Below, piece after piece: positions 18,975 to 26,487 of a DNA stretch of 64,000 nt; the stretch's first letter is position 1, and each line of letters starts with the position of its first letter. The notes below the pieces were generated by a model that did no database searches, was not told where the DNA came from, and worked only from the letters and a program-made list of their open reading frames with translations. Origin of the DNA: Flavimobilis rhizosphaerae (lineage in GTDB: Bacteria; Actinomycetota; Actinomycetes; Actinomycetales; Cellulomonadaceae); contig NZ_JACZDF010000005.1 in the NCBI RefSeq assembly GCF_014852685.1, positions 142,275-206,274 of the forward strand. The letters are read 5' to 3'. The position numbers and the translations under genes were made by a program.

Positions 18975-19030
18975 CTGTCAGCCCGACGTAAAAGCCCTGG
19001 TGAGAGTCGGTCTCTCACCAGGGCTTCGTC
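18975..19030 (+). repeat. Right copy of island-flanking direct repeat (attR-like)
   Basis: Repeats the last 12 bases of tRNA-Pro and its terminator; pairs with 14459-14514 (two mismatches in 56). The remainder of the tRNA is absent here. The stop codon and last codons of the tetR-like gene lie inside it. Confidence 0.7.
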
Positions 19031-19845
19031 GTCCCCGGAGCTGTCGCCCTCGCGGGTCCGTCGAAGTCGATGAGGAGCTGGAACGCGCCCCAGAGGGCGA
19101 GCGCGGCCGGGTGCCAGGCGACGGGCTCGCCGTCGAGGCCGGGGCGCATGATCATCGTGGAGTCGAGGTCCGGGCGTCGCATCTGCCCCTGGGCGAACCC
19201 CTCGATGATCCGCGCGCCGACCCGCGCCAGGGTCTCGGCGGTGACCCCGGGCTGCAGCCCGCACCCGAGGAGCGCCAGCAGCTGGGTGTACTGCGCGGCC
19301 ATGATCTGCGTCCGACGCTCGTCGCCGGCCTTGAGGGCGCGGACGAGGTTCTCGCGCTGCGTCGGGTCGGCGACGCCGTTGATGGTCGCGACGAGCGCGA
19401 ACGCGTCCCGCCACGAGGCGGACGCGGTGAGTGCGTCAATGTTGCGGCGCCCGGCGAGGCGGAGCATCTCCTCGGTGACGGCCCGGCGGCCGTCGGGAGT
19501 TCCGAGGCGGTGGATGTTGCTCTGGAGCGTCTGTGCCGCGACGTCGAGGGTCGTCGGGTCGAACGGCGTCTCGGAGGGCTCCGACTCGATCGTGATGTGC
19601 TCGAGCAGGTCGGCGTAGAAGAGGTCCTTCGACGGCCAGAGGCGGTAGAACGCGCTCCGTGGCACGTCGGCGGCGCGGATGAGGTCCTCGATGCTCAAGT
19701 GCTCGAGGCTCACGGTGAGGCCGGTGGTCTCGAGCATCGACAACGCGCTCGCCAGAACGCGGGCGCGGGACTGGTCGCTGCTCAGCCTCGGCGCGCGGCG
19801 TGGGATGTCCGACGCGTCGTTCTCGCGCGGGTCTTCCGATGACAT
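19015..19845 (-). CDS. TetR-family transcriptional regulator
   Basis: 276-aa repressor-type protein. The N-terminal HTH covers about residues 30-75 (SRARVLASALSMLETTGLTV, then SIEDLIRAADVPRSAFYRLW followed by PSKDLFYADLLEH); the rest is an alpha-helical ligand domain. ATG 19845 follows GAGGAGAA; the frame extends 20 codons further without support. Its last codons (TTKPW, stop) fall inside the attR repeat. Large palindromes about 100 bases upstream are its likely operators. No divergent gene starts next to them. Confidence 0.82.
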   Translation of the reverse strand: MSSEDPRENDASDIPRRAPRLSSDQSRARVLASALSMLETTGLTVSLEHLSIEDLIRAADVPRSAFYRLWPSKDLFYADLLEHITIESEPSETPFDPTTLDVAAQTLQSNIHRLGTPDGRRAVTEEMLRLAGRRNIDALTASASWRDAFALVATINGVADPTQRENLVRALKAGDERRTQIMAAQYTQLLALLGCGLQPGVTAETLARVGARIIEGFAQGQMRRPDLDSTMIMRPGLDGEPVAWHPAALALWGAFQLLIDFDGPARATAPGTTKPW

Positions 19846-19917
19846 GCCGGTTCTCCTCGTCGTCCGGGCGTCCGCTCGTGTCGCACCCTGTCCCCGTGGT
19901 CTCACCCGGGTCGTGGG

Positions 19918-19977
19918 GATGTTGCACCGAAGAACATCCTAGGTGCAACATCGTGTCGCATCTTGCGACACGATGTT
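19918..19977. promoter_or_regulatory. TetR-type operator region: two inverted repeats
   Basis: A perfect 31-bp palindrome has arms AACATCGTGTCGCA (19947-19960) and TGCGACACGATGTT (19964-19977) around TCT. A second inverted repeat, GATGTTGCACC (19918-19928) with GGTGCAACATC (19942-19952), overlaps it by six bases. Size and position upstream of a TetR gene fit autoregulation. Confidence 0.65.
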
Positions 19978-20304
19978 TCAATCGGCTAGCCTCGGAACGT
20001 GCCGGAAGCTGGGATCGTCCGGGTGCGGGTTGGCAGGGCGGCCCGCACCCGGACGAACCTTGCTCCGGCGCATGCACCTACCGGTCGTATCGGCAGGCAT
20101 CGCGGGGGTCTTCGCGGCGCAACGGCAGGATGGCGAGGCAGCCGCATCAGGAGGGTCGACCGACCCCGTTCAGGGACCTGATGCGCACAGCCCCACGTCC
20201 GTGAGCGCCTGGGGACGGAGCCGCGCCGCTGCTCCTGTGGGTGACGCGAGCTCCCCTGCACGCGCGAGGCGTGCAGGGGAGCGCACGCGCTGCTGGGTCG
20301 CTGC
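19978..20304. other. Gene-free stretch with two large hairpins
   Basis: No convincing gene. Two strong hairpins are present: TCGTCCGGGTGCGGG (20015-20029) with its complement at 20042-20056, and GCTCCCCTGCACGC (20250-20263) with its complement at 20269-20282 around a 5-base loop. The second looks like a terminator, yet no plus-strand gene ends before it. Either a gene controlled by the TetR protein has been deleted, or an untranslated RNA is made here. Confidence 0.45.
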
Positions 20305-20310
20305 TAGTTT
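20305..20310 (+). promoter_or_regulatory. Leaderless-type -10 box of the hydrolase gene
   Basis: TAGTTT, 6 bases before GTG 20317. Confidence 0.45.
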
Positions 20311-20316
20311 GGGCCG

Positions 20317-21228
20317 GTGGCCGTCAACCCCTACGTGAAGTTCCTGCCTCCCGAGCATCGCGCGGCTGCCGCGACGAACCCCGAGACGACCTGGTGGGGC
20401 TGGCGGGGGCACGACGTCCACGTCGCCCGTGCCCGTCGTCCGGAGGCCGCCGCGCGTGTGCTCCTCCTGCACGGCGCTGGCGGCCACAGCGAGGCGGTCT
20501 GGCCGCTCGCGGCGCTCCTCGCCGAGCGGGGGCTCGACGTCGCCGCGGTCGACCTGCCGCTCTACGGCCTCACGCGGTCGCCCGCGCCACGGTCAGTCAC
20601 CTATGACGACTGGGTGGCACTCGTGCTCGACCTCGTCGCCGTCGAGGACGACGGACGTCCCCTCGTCCTCTTCGGCACGAGCATGGGCGGCATGCTCGCC
20701 TACGAGGTTGCTGCGCGCTCGGGCTCGGTCGCGGCGGTCGCCGCGACCTGCCTGCTCGACCCGAACGGGCTGCGGGCGCGCAGGAGCCTCACGCGGTTCG
20801 GCGTCATGAGCACGCTCGGCGGTCTGCTCGCGCCGCTCGTCCGCGGCAGGGTCGCGACGGCGATGGTGCCGATGCGCCGCGTTGCCGACGTCTCGCGGCT
20901 GAGCCGAGACCCGGAGCTGGCGGCCTTGTGCGGGAGCGATCCGCGGGGTGGCGGAGCCTCGGTGCCGCTCGGCTTCCTCGCGACGTACATGCGCTACCGG
21001 CATGTCGAGCCAGGGTCGATGACGACCCCCGTCGCGCTCGTCCACCCCGCGATGGACACGTGGACGCCGCCCAGCCTCAGCCTCGCCGTCGCGCGACGGA
21101 CGGCGGCGCCCGTGAAGATCGTCATGCTCCGGGAGTGCGGGCACTTTCCGGTTGAGCAGCCGGGTCTTGGGGACCTCCTCGCGACGGTGTGCCTGCTGGC
21201 CGACGAGGCCGGGCGGGCAGGCGCGTAG
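20317..21228 (+). CDS. Alpha/beta hydrolase
   Basis: 303-aa alpha/beta-fold hydrolase. The oxyanion motif is LLHGAGGHSEAVWPLA; the nucleophile elbow is FGTSMGGMLAYE (Ser in GxSxG-like GTSMGG, about residue 117); the acid is likely the Asp of HPAMDTWTPP and the His is in CGHFPVEQPG. Substrate cannot be predicted. GTG 20317 is favoured by a TAGTTT box 6 bases upstream. Its stop lies 3 bases from the convergent SUMF1-like gene, with no terminator between them. Confidence 0.85.
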   Translation: MAVNPYVKFLPPEHRAAAATNPETTWWGWRGHDVHVARARRPEAAARVLLLHGAGGHSEAVWPLAALLAERGLDVAAVDLPLYGLTRSPAPRSVTYDDWVALVLDLVAVEDDGRPLVLFGTSMGGMLAYEVAARSGSVAAVAATCLLDPNGLRARRSLTRFGVMSTLGGLLAPLVRGRVATAMVPMRRVADVSRLSRDPELAALCGSDPRGGGASVPLGFLATYMRYRHVEPGSMTTPVALVHPAMDTWTPPSLSLAVARRTAAPVKIVMLRECGHFPVEQPGLGDLLATVCLLADEAGRAGA

Positions 21229-21231
21229 CTG

Positions 21232-21957
21232 TCAGGCGTCGGCGTCGAGGACGAGCCTCACACCCGCGCCTGTCTGGTCGTCGTAGAGCGAGTGCCTGCG
21301 GGCGCAGCGTGCAAGGTCGCGGTCCTGCGTGAAGCGGCCCCCGCGCGTGACGTGCCGGTCGTTCGCCCACGGTTCGTCGTCGGGAACGCCGGACGGCGCA
21401 CCGGGGTAGGGCGCGAAGAGGTCGCGGGTCCATTCGTCGACGTTGCCCGCGAGGTCGAGCACACCGAACGGGCTCGCTCCGCCCGGCAGGCTGCCGACGG
21501 GCAACGGCGCGCCGACGCCGTGCGCGGCGGTGTTCCCGGCGTGCGGGTCCCACTCATCACCCCAGGGGTACTCGCGAGTCTCGTCGCCGCGCGCCGCACG
21601 CTCCCACTGAGTCTCCGACGGCAGGTGGACGGGCAGGCCGGTCACGTCCCGCAGGGTGGCGCAGAAGGCCTGCGCGTCGTCCCACGCCACGCCGTCGACG
21701 GGGAGGTCCGGGCCGTCGGACGGGGCGAGCGGCAGGCCCGCAGCGGCAGCGATGACGTTCCACTGCGCCCGCGTCACTGGTGTGCGCGAGATCGCGAACG
21801 CCGGGACCTCCACCGTGTGCCGGGGCACCTCCTTGAGGAAGTACGACAGCGGCAGGCCAAGATCGTCGTGACGTGCGACGACCTCGTCGATCTCCTCGAT
21901 GGGGGTCCCGCGGTGCAGGACCCCGGCGGGGATCTCGACCCAGTCGACGTCGATCAC
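21232..21957 (-). CDS. SUMF1/FGE-sulfatase-domain protein
   Basis: 241-aa formylglycine-generating-enzyme-like fold. Visible are WVEIPAGVLHRGTP, ISRTPVTRAQW, LPSETQWERAARG, YPWGDEWDP, FGVLDLAGNVDEWTRD and VTRGGRFTQDRDLARCARRH. Family members oxidise a Cys or Ser to formylglycine, or act in other oxidations such as ergothioneine synthesis (EgtB). The two copper-binding Cys of aerobic FGEs cannot be assigned; only two Cys are visible. GTG 21957 is chosen because it overlaps the stop of the small upstream gene (GTGA); a GTG at 21984 is also possible. Confidence 0.75.
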   Translation of the reverse strand: MIDVDWVEIPAGVLHRGTPIEEIDEVVARHDDLGLPLSYFLKEVPRHTVEVPAFAISRTPVTRAQWNVIAAAAGLPLAPSDGPDLPVDGVAWDDAQAFCATLRDVTGLPVHLPSETQWERAARGDETREYPWGDEWDPHAGNTAAHGVGAPLPVGSLPGGASPFGVLDLAGNVDEWTRDLFAPYPGAPSGVPDDEPWANDRHVTRGGRFTQDRDLARCARRHSLYDDQTGAGVRLVLDADA

Positions 21958-22136
21958 CGGTCGCACTCGCAGACGAGGTTCCACTCGACGACCTGCTCGT
22001 CGGGCTGCGCCCAGGCCTCAGCCTCGGCGCGGTCACGGAACGCGCGTGGCGCGAGGCGTCCGTTCGTCATGAGCACGCCGACCGCGATCTGCTCGCGCGG
22101 GTCGGTCGACCCGGGAGTGGGCTGCTGCGTCGTCAT
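21954..22136 (-). CDS. Small hypothetical protein (60 aa) coupled to the SUMF1-like gene
   Basis: 60-aa acidic protein (starts MTTQQPTPGS, contains IAVGVLMTNGRLAPRAF and RAEAEAWAQPDEQVVEW, ends LVCECDR). GAGAGGGG precedes ATG 22136. The stop overlaps the SUMF1-like start by GTGA, so the two are translated together. The C-terminal CxC is notable beside an oxidase-like enzyme, but no family is recognised. Confidence 0.6.
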   Translation of the reverse strand: MTTQQPTPGSTDPREQIAVGVLMTNGRLAPRAFRDRAEAEAWAQPDEQVVEWNLVCECDR

Positions 22137-22218
22137 GGTCGACCCCTCTCGACGTCCGGTCCTTCTCCATTCTCCCACCGCGGGCCTCCGAGCGCCGTGA
22201 CGCACGGGACCGACGTCG

Positions 22219-22383
22219 CTACCGGTTCTGCGCGGGCGCGCCGGAGGTCGTCGTCGGGGCGTCCGCCGTCGGGGCTCCCGGCACGCCGGGTCCCGAGCAC
22301 GCGACGGCGAGGGCGAGCGAGGCCGTGCAGAGCGCCGAGCCCACGGCCCGCAGCGTTCGTCCTGTTCGACGTCGTGTCCTCAT
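22219..22383 (-). CDS. Putative small lipoprotein (54 aa)
   Basis: 54-aa ORF with an Arg-rich n-region (MRTRRRTGRTLR), a hydrophobic stretch and a permissive lipobox LAVAC, followed by a Pro/Ala/Thr-rich tail. It starts 53 bases after the copper ATPase stop on the same strand and may be its last operon member. The ribosome-binding site is weak (GAGGGC), and no homologue is recognised. Confidence 0.45.
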   Translation of the reverse strand: MRTRRRTGRTLRAVGSALCTASLALAVACSGPGVPGAPTADAPTTTSGAPAQNR

Positions 22384-22436
22384 GCCCTCATCACACACCC
22401 GCGCGCCCCCGGCGGACAGGGGCGCGCGAGTCGACC

Positions 22437-24560
22437 TCACCCGAGGAGGTCTCGCGTGCTCGTCCCAGGTGTGAGGTCGAGGCGACGCAGCAGCTGCGCG
22501 TTGAGCGCGACGACGACGGTCGAGGCGGACATGAGGATCGCGCCGACGCTCATCGGCAGGACGAACCCGAGCGGCGCGAGCACGCCCGCGGCGAGCGGCA
22601 CCGCGAGAAGGTTGTAGCCGGCGGCCCACCAGAGGTTCTGCTGCATCTTGCGGTACGACGCCCGTGAGAGGGCGACGACGGAGAGGATGGAGCGCGGGTC
22701 GGAGCCCGCGAGCACGACGCCCGCGGAGCCGATGGCGACGTCCGTCCCGGCGCCGATCGCGATGCCGACGTCGGCGGCTGCGAGCGCTGGGGCGTCGTTG
22801 ACGCCGTCGCCGACCATCGCGACCGTCCTGCCCTCGGCGCGGAGGTCGGTGGCGAGCGCGGCCTTGTCCTCGGGGCGGACGCCGGCGTGGACCCGGTCGA
22901 TGCCGAGCGAGGCTGCGACGTGGTCGGCGACCGCGCGGGCGTCGCCCGTCACCATGACGACCTCGGCGCCGGCGGCGTGCAGCGCGTCGATCGCCTCGCG
23001 GGAGGTCTCCCGGACCTCGTCCGCGAGCCGTAGCGCGCCGATGACGGCGCCGTCGAGCAGCACGTGGAGGATGATCGCGCCCTCGGCGTGCCAGGGCGCG
23101 ACGACTGCAAGCTCGTCGAGCCCTGACTGCTCGAGGAGGTGCGGTCCGCCGACCTCGACGACCCGGCCGTCGACGGTTGCGCGGACGCCGACGGCGGGTG
23201 ACGACGTGAAGTCCGTGGCCGTAGGGATGTCGAGCCCGCGCGCGCGGGCTGCGCCGACGATCGCGGTCGCGAGCGGGTGCTCGCTGTCCGTCTCGGCCGC
23301 GGCCGCGAGCGCGAGGACGTGCGCCTCGTCGTGGCCGCCTGCGGGGGCGACGGCTGTGACGGTCGGCTCGCCCTTGGTGAGGGTGCCCGTCTTGTCGAGC
23401 AGCACGGTGTCGACGGTGCGCATGCGCTCGAGCGCGAGGCGGTCCGTGACGAGGACGCCGCCGCGGGCTGCGCGCTCGGTCGCGATCGACACGACGAGCG
23501 GGATGGCGAGGCCGAGCGCGTGGGGGCATGCGATGACGAGGACGGTGATGGTGCGGACGACGGCGTCGTCGGGCAGGCCGACGAGCGACCAGACGAGCGC
23601 CGTGAGCGCGGCGGAGCCGAGCGCGAACCAGAAGAGCCAGCCGGCCGCCCTGTCGGCGAGGCGCTGCGCGTGGGAGGAGGAGGCTTGGGCGTCGGCGACG
23701 AGGCGACCGATGCCTGCGAGCGCGGTGTCGTCGCCCGTCGCGGTGACCTCGACGCGCAGACCGGAGTCGGTCGCGACCGTCCCGGCGGTGACGTGGTCGC
23801 CGATCTCGCGCCTCACGGCGCGGGACTCGCCCGTGATCATCGACTCGTCGACGTGGGCCGTCCCGTCGACGACGCGGCCGTCGGCCGGGACCGAGGCGCC
23901 GGGACGGACGAGGACGACGTCGCCGACCTGCAGGTCGGTGGGGGAGACCTGCACGACGTCGTCGCCCTCGATGCGTTCGGCAGCGTCGGGCAGGAGTGCC
24001 GCGAGCGAGTCGAGGGCGGATGTCGTCTGCGCGAGCGAACGCATCTCGATCCAGTGGCCAAGCAGCATGATGACGACGAGGAGCGCGAGCTCCCACCAGA
24101 AGTCGAGGCTGTGGTCGAGGATGCCGAGGGTCGCGCCCCACGACGCCAGGAACGCGACCGTGAGCGCGAGCCCGACGAGGAGCATCATGCCGGGGCTGCG
24201 ACGGCGGACCTCGTCGGCCGCACCGGTGAGGAAGGGCTGGCCGCCCCACAGGTACATGACGGTGCCGAGGACGGGGGAAGCCCAGGTGAGCGGGTCCGAA
24301 TGTGGCAGGTCGTAGCCGACGAGGTCCGCGAACATGCCACTGAGCGTGACCGTGGGGACGGCGAGGACGAGCATGATCCAGAAGAGCCGACGGAACTGGC
24401 CTGCGTGGTCGCCGTGGCCCGCGTGCCCGGCCGCGTCATGCCCGCCGTGGTTGGACACGTCGTGGCCCGCGTGCTCGCCGTGCGCGGTGGCGTGGCCTGC
24501 GTGCTCGACCGTACCGTGTCCCGCGTGGTGGGTCTCGTGGGTGTGGTCGTGGCTGCTCAT
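22437..24560 (-). CDS. copB: CopB-type copper-translocating P-type ATPase
   Basis: 707-aa P1B-ATPase exporting Cu (or Ag) across the membrane. The first 55 residues hold 16 His and no CxxC domain. TGES is at 243-246; the ion-binding CPH motif (VIACPHALGLAIP) is at 345-347; the phosphorylation loop DKTGTLTKG has Asp389; then EHPLATAI and VGDGVNDAPAL. The CPH motif and His-rich N-terminus distinguish the CopB subgroup from CPC-type CopA. ATG 24560 has no Shine-Dalgarno but a TATGTT box 6 bases upstream, suggesting a leaderless mRNA. A palindrome overlapping that promoter fits CsoR-type copper control; no csoR is in the window. Confidence 0.92.
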   Translation of the reverse strand: MSSHDHTHETHHAGHGTVEHAGHATAHGEHAGHDVSNHGGHDAAGHAGHGDHAGQFRRLFWIMLVLAVPTVTLSGMFADLVGYDLPHSDPLTWASPVLGTVMYLWGGQPFLTGAADEVRRRSPGMMLLVGLALTVAFLASWGATLGILDHSLDFWWELALLVVIMLLGHWIEMRSLAQTTSALDSLAALLPDAAERIEGDDVVQVSPTDLQVGDVVLVRPGASVPADGRVVDGTAHVDESMITGESRAVRREIGDHVTAGTVATDSGLRVEVTATGDDTALAGIGRLVADAQASSSHAQRLADRAAGWLFWFALGSAALTALVWSLVGLPDDAVVRTITVLVIACPHALGLAIPLVVSIATERAARGGVLVTDRLALERMRTVDTVLLDKTGTLTKGEPTVTAVAPAGGHDEAHVLALAAAAETDSEHPLATAIVGAARARGLDIPTATDFTSSPAVGVRATVDGRVVEVGGPHLLEQSGLDELAVVAPWHAEGAIILHVLLDGAVIGALRLADEVRETSREAIDALHAAGAEVVMVTGDARAVADHVAASLGIDRVHAGVRPEDKAALATDLRAEGRTVAMVGDGVNDAPALAAADVGIAIGAGTDVAIGSAGVVLAGSDPRSILSVVALSRASYRKMQQNLWWAAGYNLLAVPLAAGVLAPLGFVLPMSVGAILMSASTVVVALNAQLLRRLDLTPGTSTRDLLG

Positions 24561-24566
24561 GTCCCG

Positions 24567-24595
24567 AACATATACCCCCTAGGGGTACCGAGCAA
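24567..24595 (-). promoter_or_regulatory. copB promoter with CsoR-like operator
   Basis: Minus-strand -35 TTGCTC (24590-24595), exact 17-bp spacer, -10 TATGTT (24567-24572), then 6 bases to ATG. The spacer contains the near-palindrome TACCCC-nnn-GGGGTA (24573-24587 read on the plus strand), the form bound by CsoR-family copper sensors. A repressor here would block both promoter elements. Confidence 0.65.
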
Positions 24596-24688
24596 GGGGT
24601 CCCCGCCGAAAAGACCTCGCGCTCTCTCCGGATGCTCCGCTACGGTCGACCGCGGCGCACCACGGCGCCCTGACGCGAAGGACCGCAC

Positions 24689-24811
24689 GTGACCCGCACG
24701 ACGACGACCGAACGGCTCGAGAGCCGCGACCTCGTCGTGCCCACGTATGTGAAGCGACCGTCGTCCCCGAACGACGCGCCCCCGTTCCGCCACGCTCGCA
24801 GACCTGCCTGA
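24689..24811 (+). CDS. Possible 40-aa leader ORF upstream of rtcB
   Basis: GTG 24689 with AAGGA 7 bases upstream opens a 40-codon frame (MTRTTTTERLESRDLVVPTY, then VKRPSSPNDAPPFRHARRPA). It ends 18 bases before a strong hairpin and 103 bases before rtcB. No family is recognised; the good ribosome-binding site and G/C-ending codons are the only support. Confidence 0.45.
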   Translation: MTRTTTTERLESRDLVVPTYVKRPSSPNDAPPFRHARRPA

Positions 24812-24829
24812 CGACCCCGTCGTCACCGT

Positions 24830-24869
24830 CGAGAGCCGCCTCGGAGCACCCGCTCCGCGGCGGCTCTCG
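24830..24869 (+). terminator. Hairpin between the leader ORF and rtcB
   Basis: Outer stem CGAGAGCCGCC (24830-24840) with its complement (24859-24869), and an inner stem GGAGC/GCTCC. It may end the small upstream transcript or act as an attenuator for rtcB. Confidence 0.55.
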
Positions 24870-24914
24870 GCGTTCCACCCCCTCGCACCACCCGATCACC
24901 GGAAGGATCGACCC

Positions 24915-26138
24915 ATGAACGAGTTCCCCGTGACGCTCCCCGGAGCGCGCGCCCCCACCCTCATGTGGGCCCACGAGCACGACGTCGAGCCCGCTGCCCT
25001 CCAGCAGCTCCGCAACATCGCCGCCCTGCCATGGGTCGAGGGTCTGCGCGTCATGCCCGACGTCCACCTCGGCAAGGGCGCGACCGTCGGCTCCGTCATC
25101 GCGATGCGCGACGCCGTCTCGCCCAACGCCGTCGGCGTCGACATCGGCTGCGGCATGATCGGCGTTCGCACGTCGCTCACTGCCGACGACCTGCCCGACG
25201 ACCTCGGGCCCCTGCGCTCCGCGATCGAGGCCGCGGTGCCCGTCGGTTGGAAGGGGCACGCGGAGCCCGTCGACCTGGCGCGCCTGCGCCCCGTCTCCGA
25301 CCGGGCGCACACCTCCGAGACGCTCCGCGGCGCCGACGCGTTCTGGGACCGCTTCACCGGTCTCCACGGCCGTGTGAGCGACCTCGAGGGACGTGTGCGC
25401 CGCCAGCTCGGGACCCTCGGCGGCGGCAACCACTTCATCGAGCTGTGCGTCGACGAGACCGGACAGGTGTGGCTCCAGCTCCACTCCGGGTCACGGAACA
25501 TCGGCAAGACCCTCGCCGAGCAGCACGTCGCGATCGCCAAGCGATTGCCGCACAACGACGGGCTCGTCGACCGCGACCTCGCCGTCTTCCTCGGCGGCAC
25601 ACCCGAGATGGACGCGTACCTCACCGACCTGCGCTGGGCCCAGGAGTACGCGGCGCGCTCGCGCGCCGTCATGATGGCGCTCGTCGTCGACGTCGTCCGC
25701 ACGCACCTCGCTGCTGCCGCGCCGACGTTCGACGAGGCCGTCAACGTCCACCAAAACTACGTCGCGACCGAGACCGTCGACGGCACCGAGCTCGTCGTCA
25801 CCCGCAAGGGGGCGATCCGCGCCGGCACGGGCGAGCTCGGTCTCATCCCGGGGTCGATGGGCACCGGCTCGTACGTCGTCCGCGGTCTCGGCAACCCCGC
25901 CTCGTACTGGTCGGCGTCCCACGGCGCGGGGCGCCGCATGTCGCGGACGGCCGCGCGCAAGCGGTTCACGGCTGCCGACCTCGCGGCGCAGACGGCGGGC
26001 GTCGAGTGTCGCAAGGACGAGGGGGTCGTCGACGAGATCCCCGGCGCGTACAAGGACCTCGACGCGGTCGTCGCGGCTCAGTCCGACCTCGTCGAGATCG
26101 TCGCCCGCCTCACGACGCTCCTGTGCGTCAAGGGCTGA
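24915..26138 (+). CDS. rtcB: RtcB-family RNA-splicing/repair ligase
   Basis: 407-aa GTP- and Mn-dependent ligase joining 2',3'-cyclic phosphate or 3'-phosphate RNA ends to 5'-OH ends. The metal/guanylylation residues are in recognisable blocks: MPDVHLGKGATVGSVIA, VGVDIGCGM, LGGGNHFIEL, LHSGSRNIGK, VHQNYV, RKGAIRAGTGELGLIPGSMG (20 residues) and SHGAGRRMSR, which contains the guanylylated His. No archease gene is nearby. ATG 24915 follows a GGAAGGA element. Followed by a strong terminator. Confidence 0.93.
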   Translation: MNEFPVTLPGARAPTLMWAHEHDVEPAALQQLRNIAALPWVEGLRVMPDVHLGKGATVGSVIAMRDAVSPNAVGVDIGCGMIGVRTSLTADDLPDDLGPLRSAIEAAVPVGWKGHAEPVDLARLRPVSDRAHTSETLRGADAFWDRFTGLHGRVSDLEGRVRRQLGTLGGGNHFIELCVDETGQVWLQLHSGSRNIGKTLAEQHVAIAKRLPHNDGLVDRDLAVFLGGTPEMDAYLTDLRWAQEYAARSRAVMMALVVDVVRTHLAAAAPTFDEAVNVHQNYVATETVDGTELVVTRKGAIRAGTGELGLIPGSMGTGSYVVRGLGNPASYWSASHGAGRRMSRTAARKRFTAADLAAQTAGVECRKDEGVVDEIPGAYKDLDAVVAAQSDLVEIVARLTTLLCVKG

Positions 26139-26144
26139 CCCCGT

Positions 26145-26175
26145 CGGCCGCCGACCCCGCACGGGTCGGCGGCCG
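26145..26175 (+). terminator. rtcB terminator
   Basis: 13-bp perfect stem CGGCCGCCGACCC (26145-26157) with its complement (26163-26175) and a 5-base loop, 7 bases after the rtcB stop. Confidence 0.75.
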
Positions 26176-26178
26176 GTG

Positions 26179-26415
26179 TCAGCCCCGCACCGTCATGTCC
26201 CCGGTCGTCGGTTCCCACTCGAGGAGTGGCCGGCCCCGGGAGGCAACTACTTCGGCACGCGGTTGAAGAGCTCGGCGATCGTCCCGTCGAGATCGTCGTG
26301 CGACAGGTGCGGCCAGTGGCCCGCGAAGACGTTGTACGCCCGGCGACCGAGCAGGAACGCGTCGACGTACGCATAGACAGCATCGAGCTGCCTCTCGGTG
26401 ACGTCGACGTGCGCG
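26179..26415 (-). pseudogene. Frameshifted remnant of a dihydrofolate-reductase-family (RibD C-terminal-like) gene
   Basis: In one minus-strand frame about 26415 to 26250 reads AHVDVTERQLDAVYAYVDAF then LLGRRAYNVFAGHWPHLS and DGTIAELFNRVPK followed by a stop; this matches the LLGRRTYEIFAxHWP...LNxxPKYV core of RibD_C/DHFR-like proteins. The sequence then continues in the neighbouring frame as VVASRGRPLLEWEPTTGDMT, the expected next strand of the same fold. The N-terminal part is missing. It lies between two terminators. Confidence 0.55.
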
Positions 26416-26438
26416 CGGCAGCCCGCGCGACGCGACCA

Positions 26439-26476
26439 CCGTCACCCTCGACGCCCGCAGGCGTCGAGGGTGACGG
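26439..26476 (-). terminator. Terminator of the thiamine operon
   Basis: 17-bp perfect stem CCGTCACCCTCGACGCC (26439-26455) with its complement (26460-26476) and a 4-base loop, 12 bases beyond the thiD/tenA stop. Confidence 0.75.
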
Positions 26477-26487
26477 CACCGGGGCCG

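Noticed and set aside
18341..19414. 357-aa ORF spanning the island end and tetR
   Set aside because: Only its C-terminal quarter is transposase-like; the rest is a shadow of tetR and crosses the att repeat.
19943..20338. 131-aa plus-strand ORF between tetR and the hydrolase
   Set aside because: It crosses the TetR operator and both hairpins, has no ribosome-binding site and no recognisable domain.
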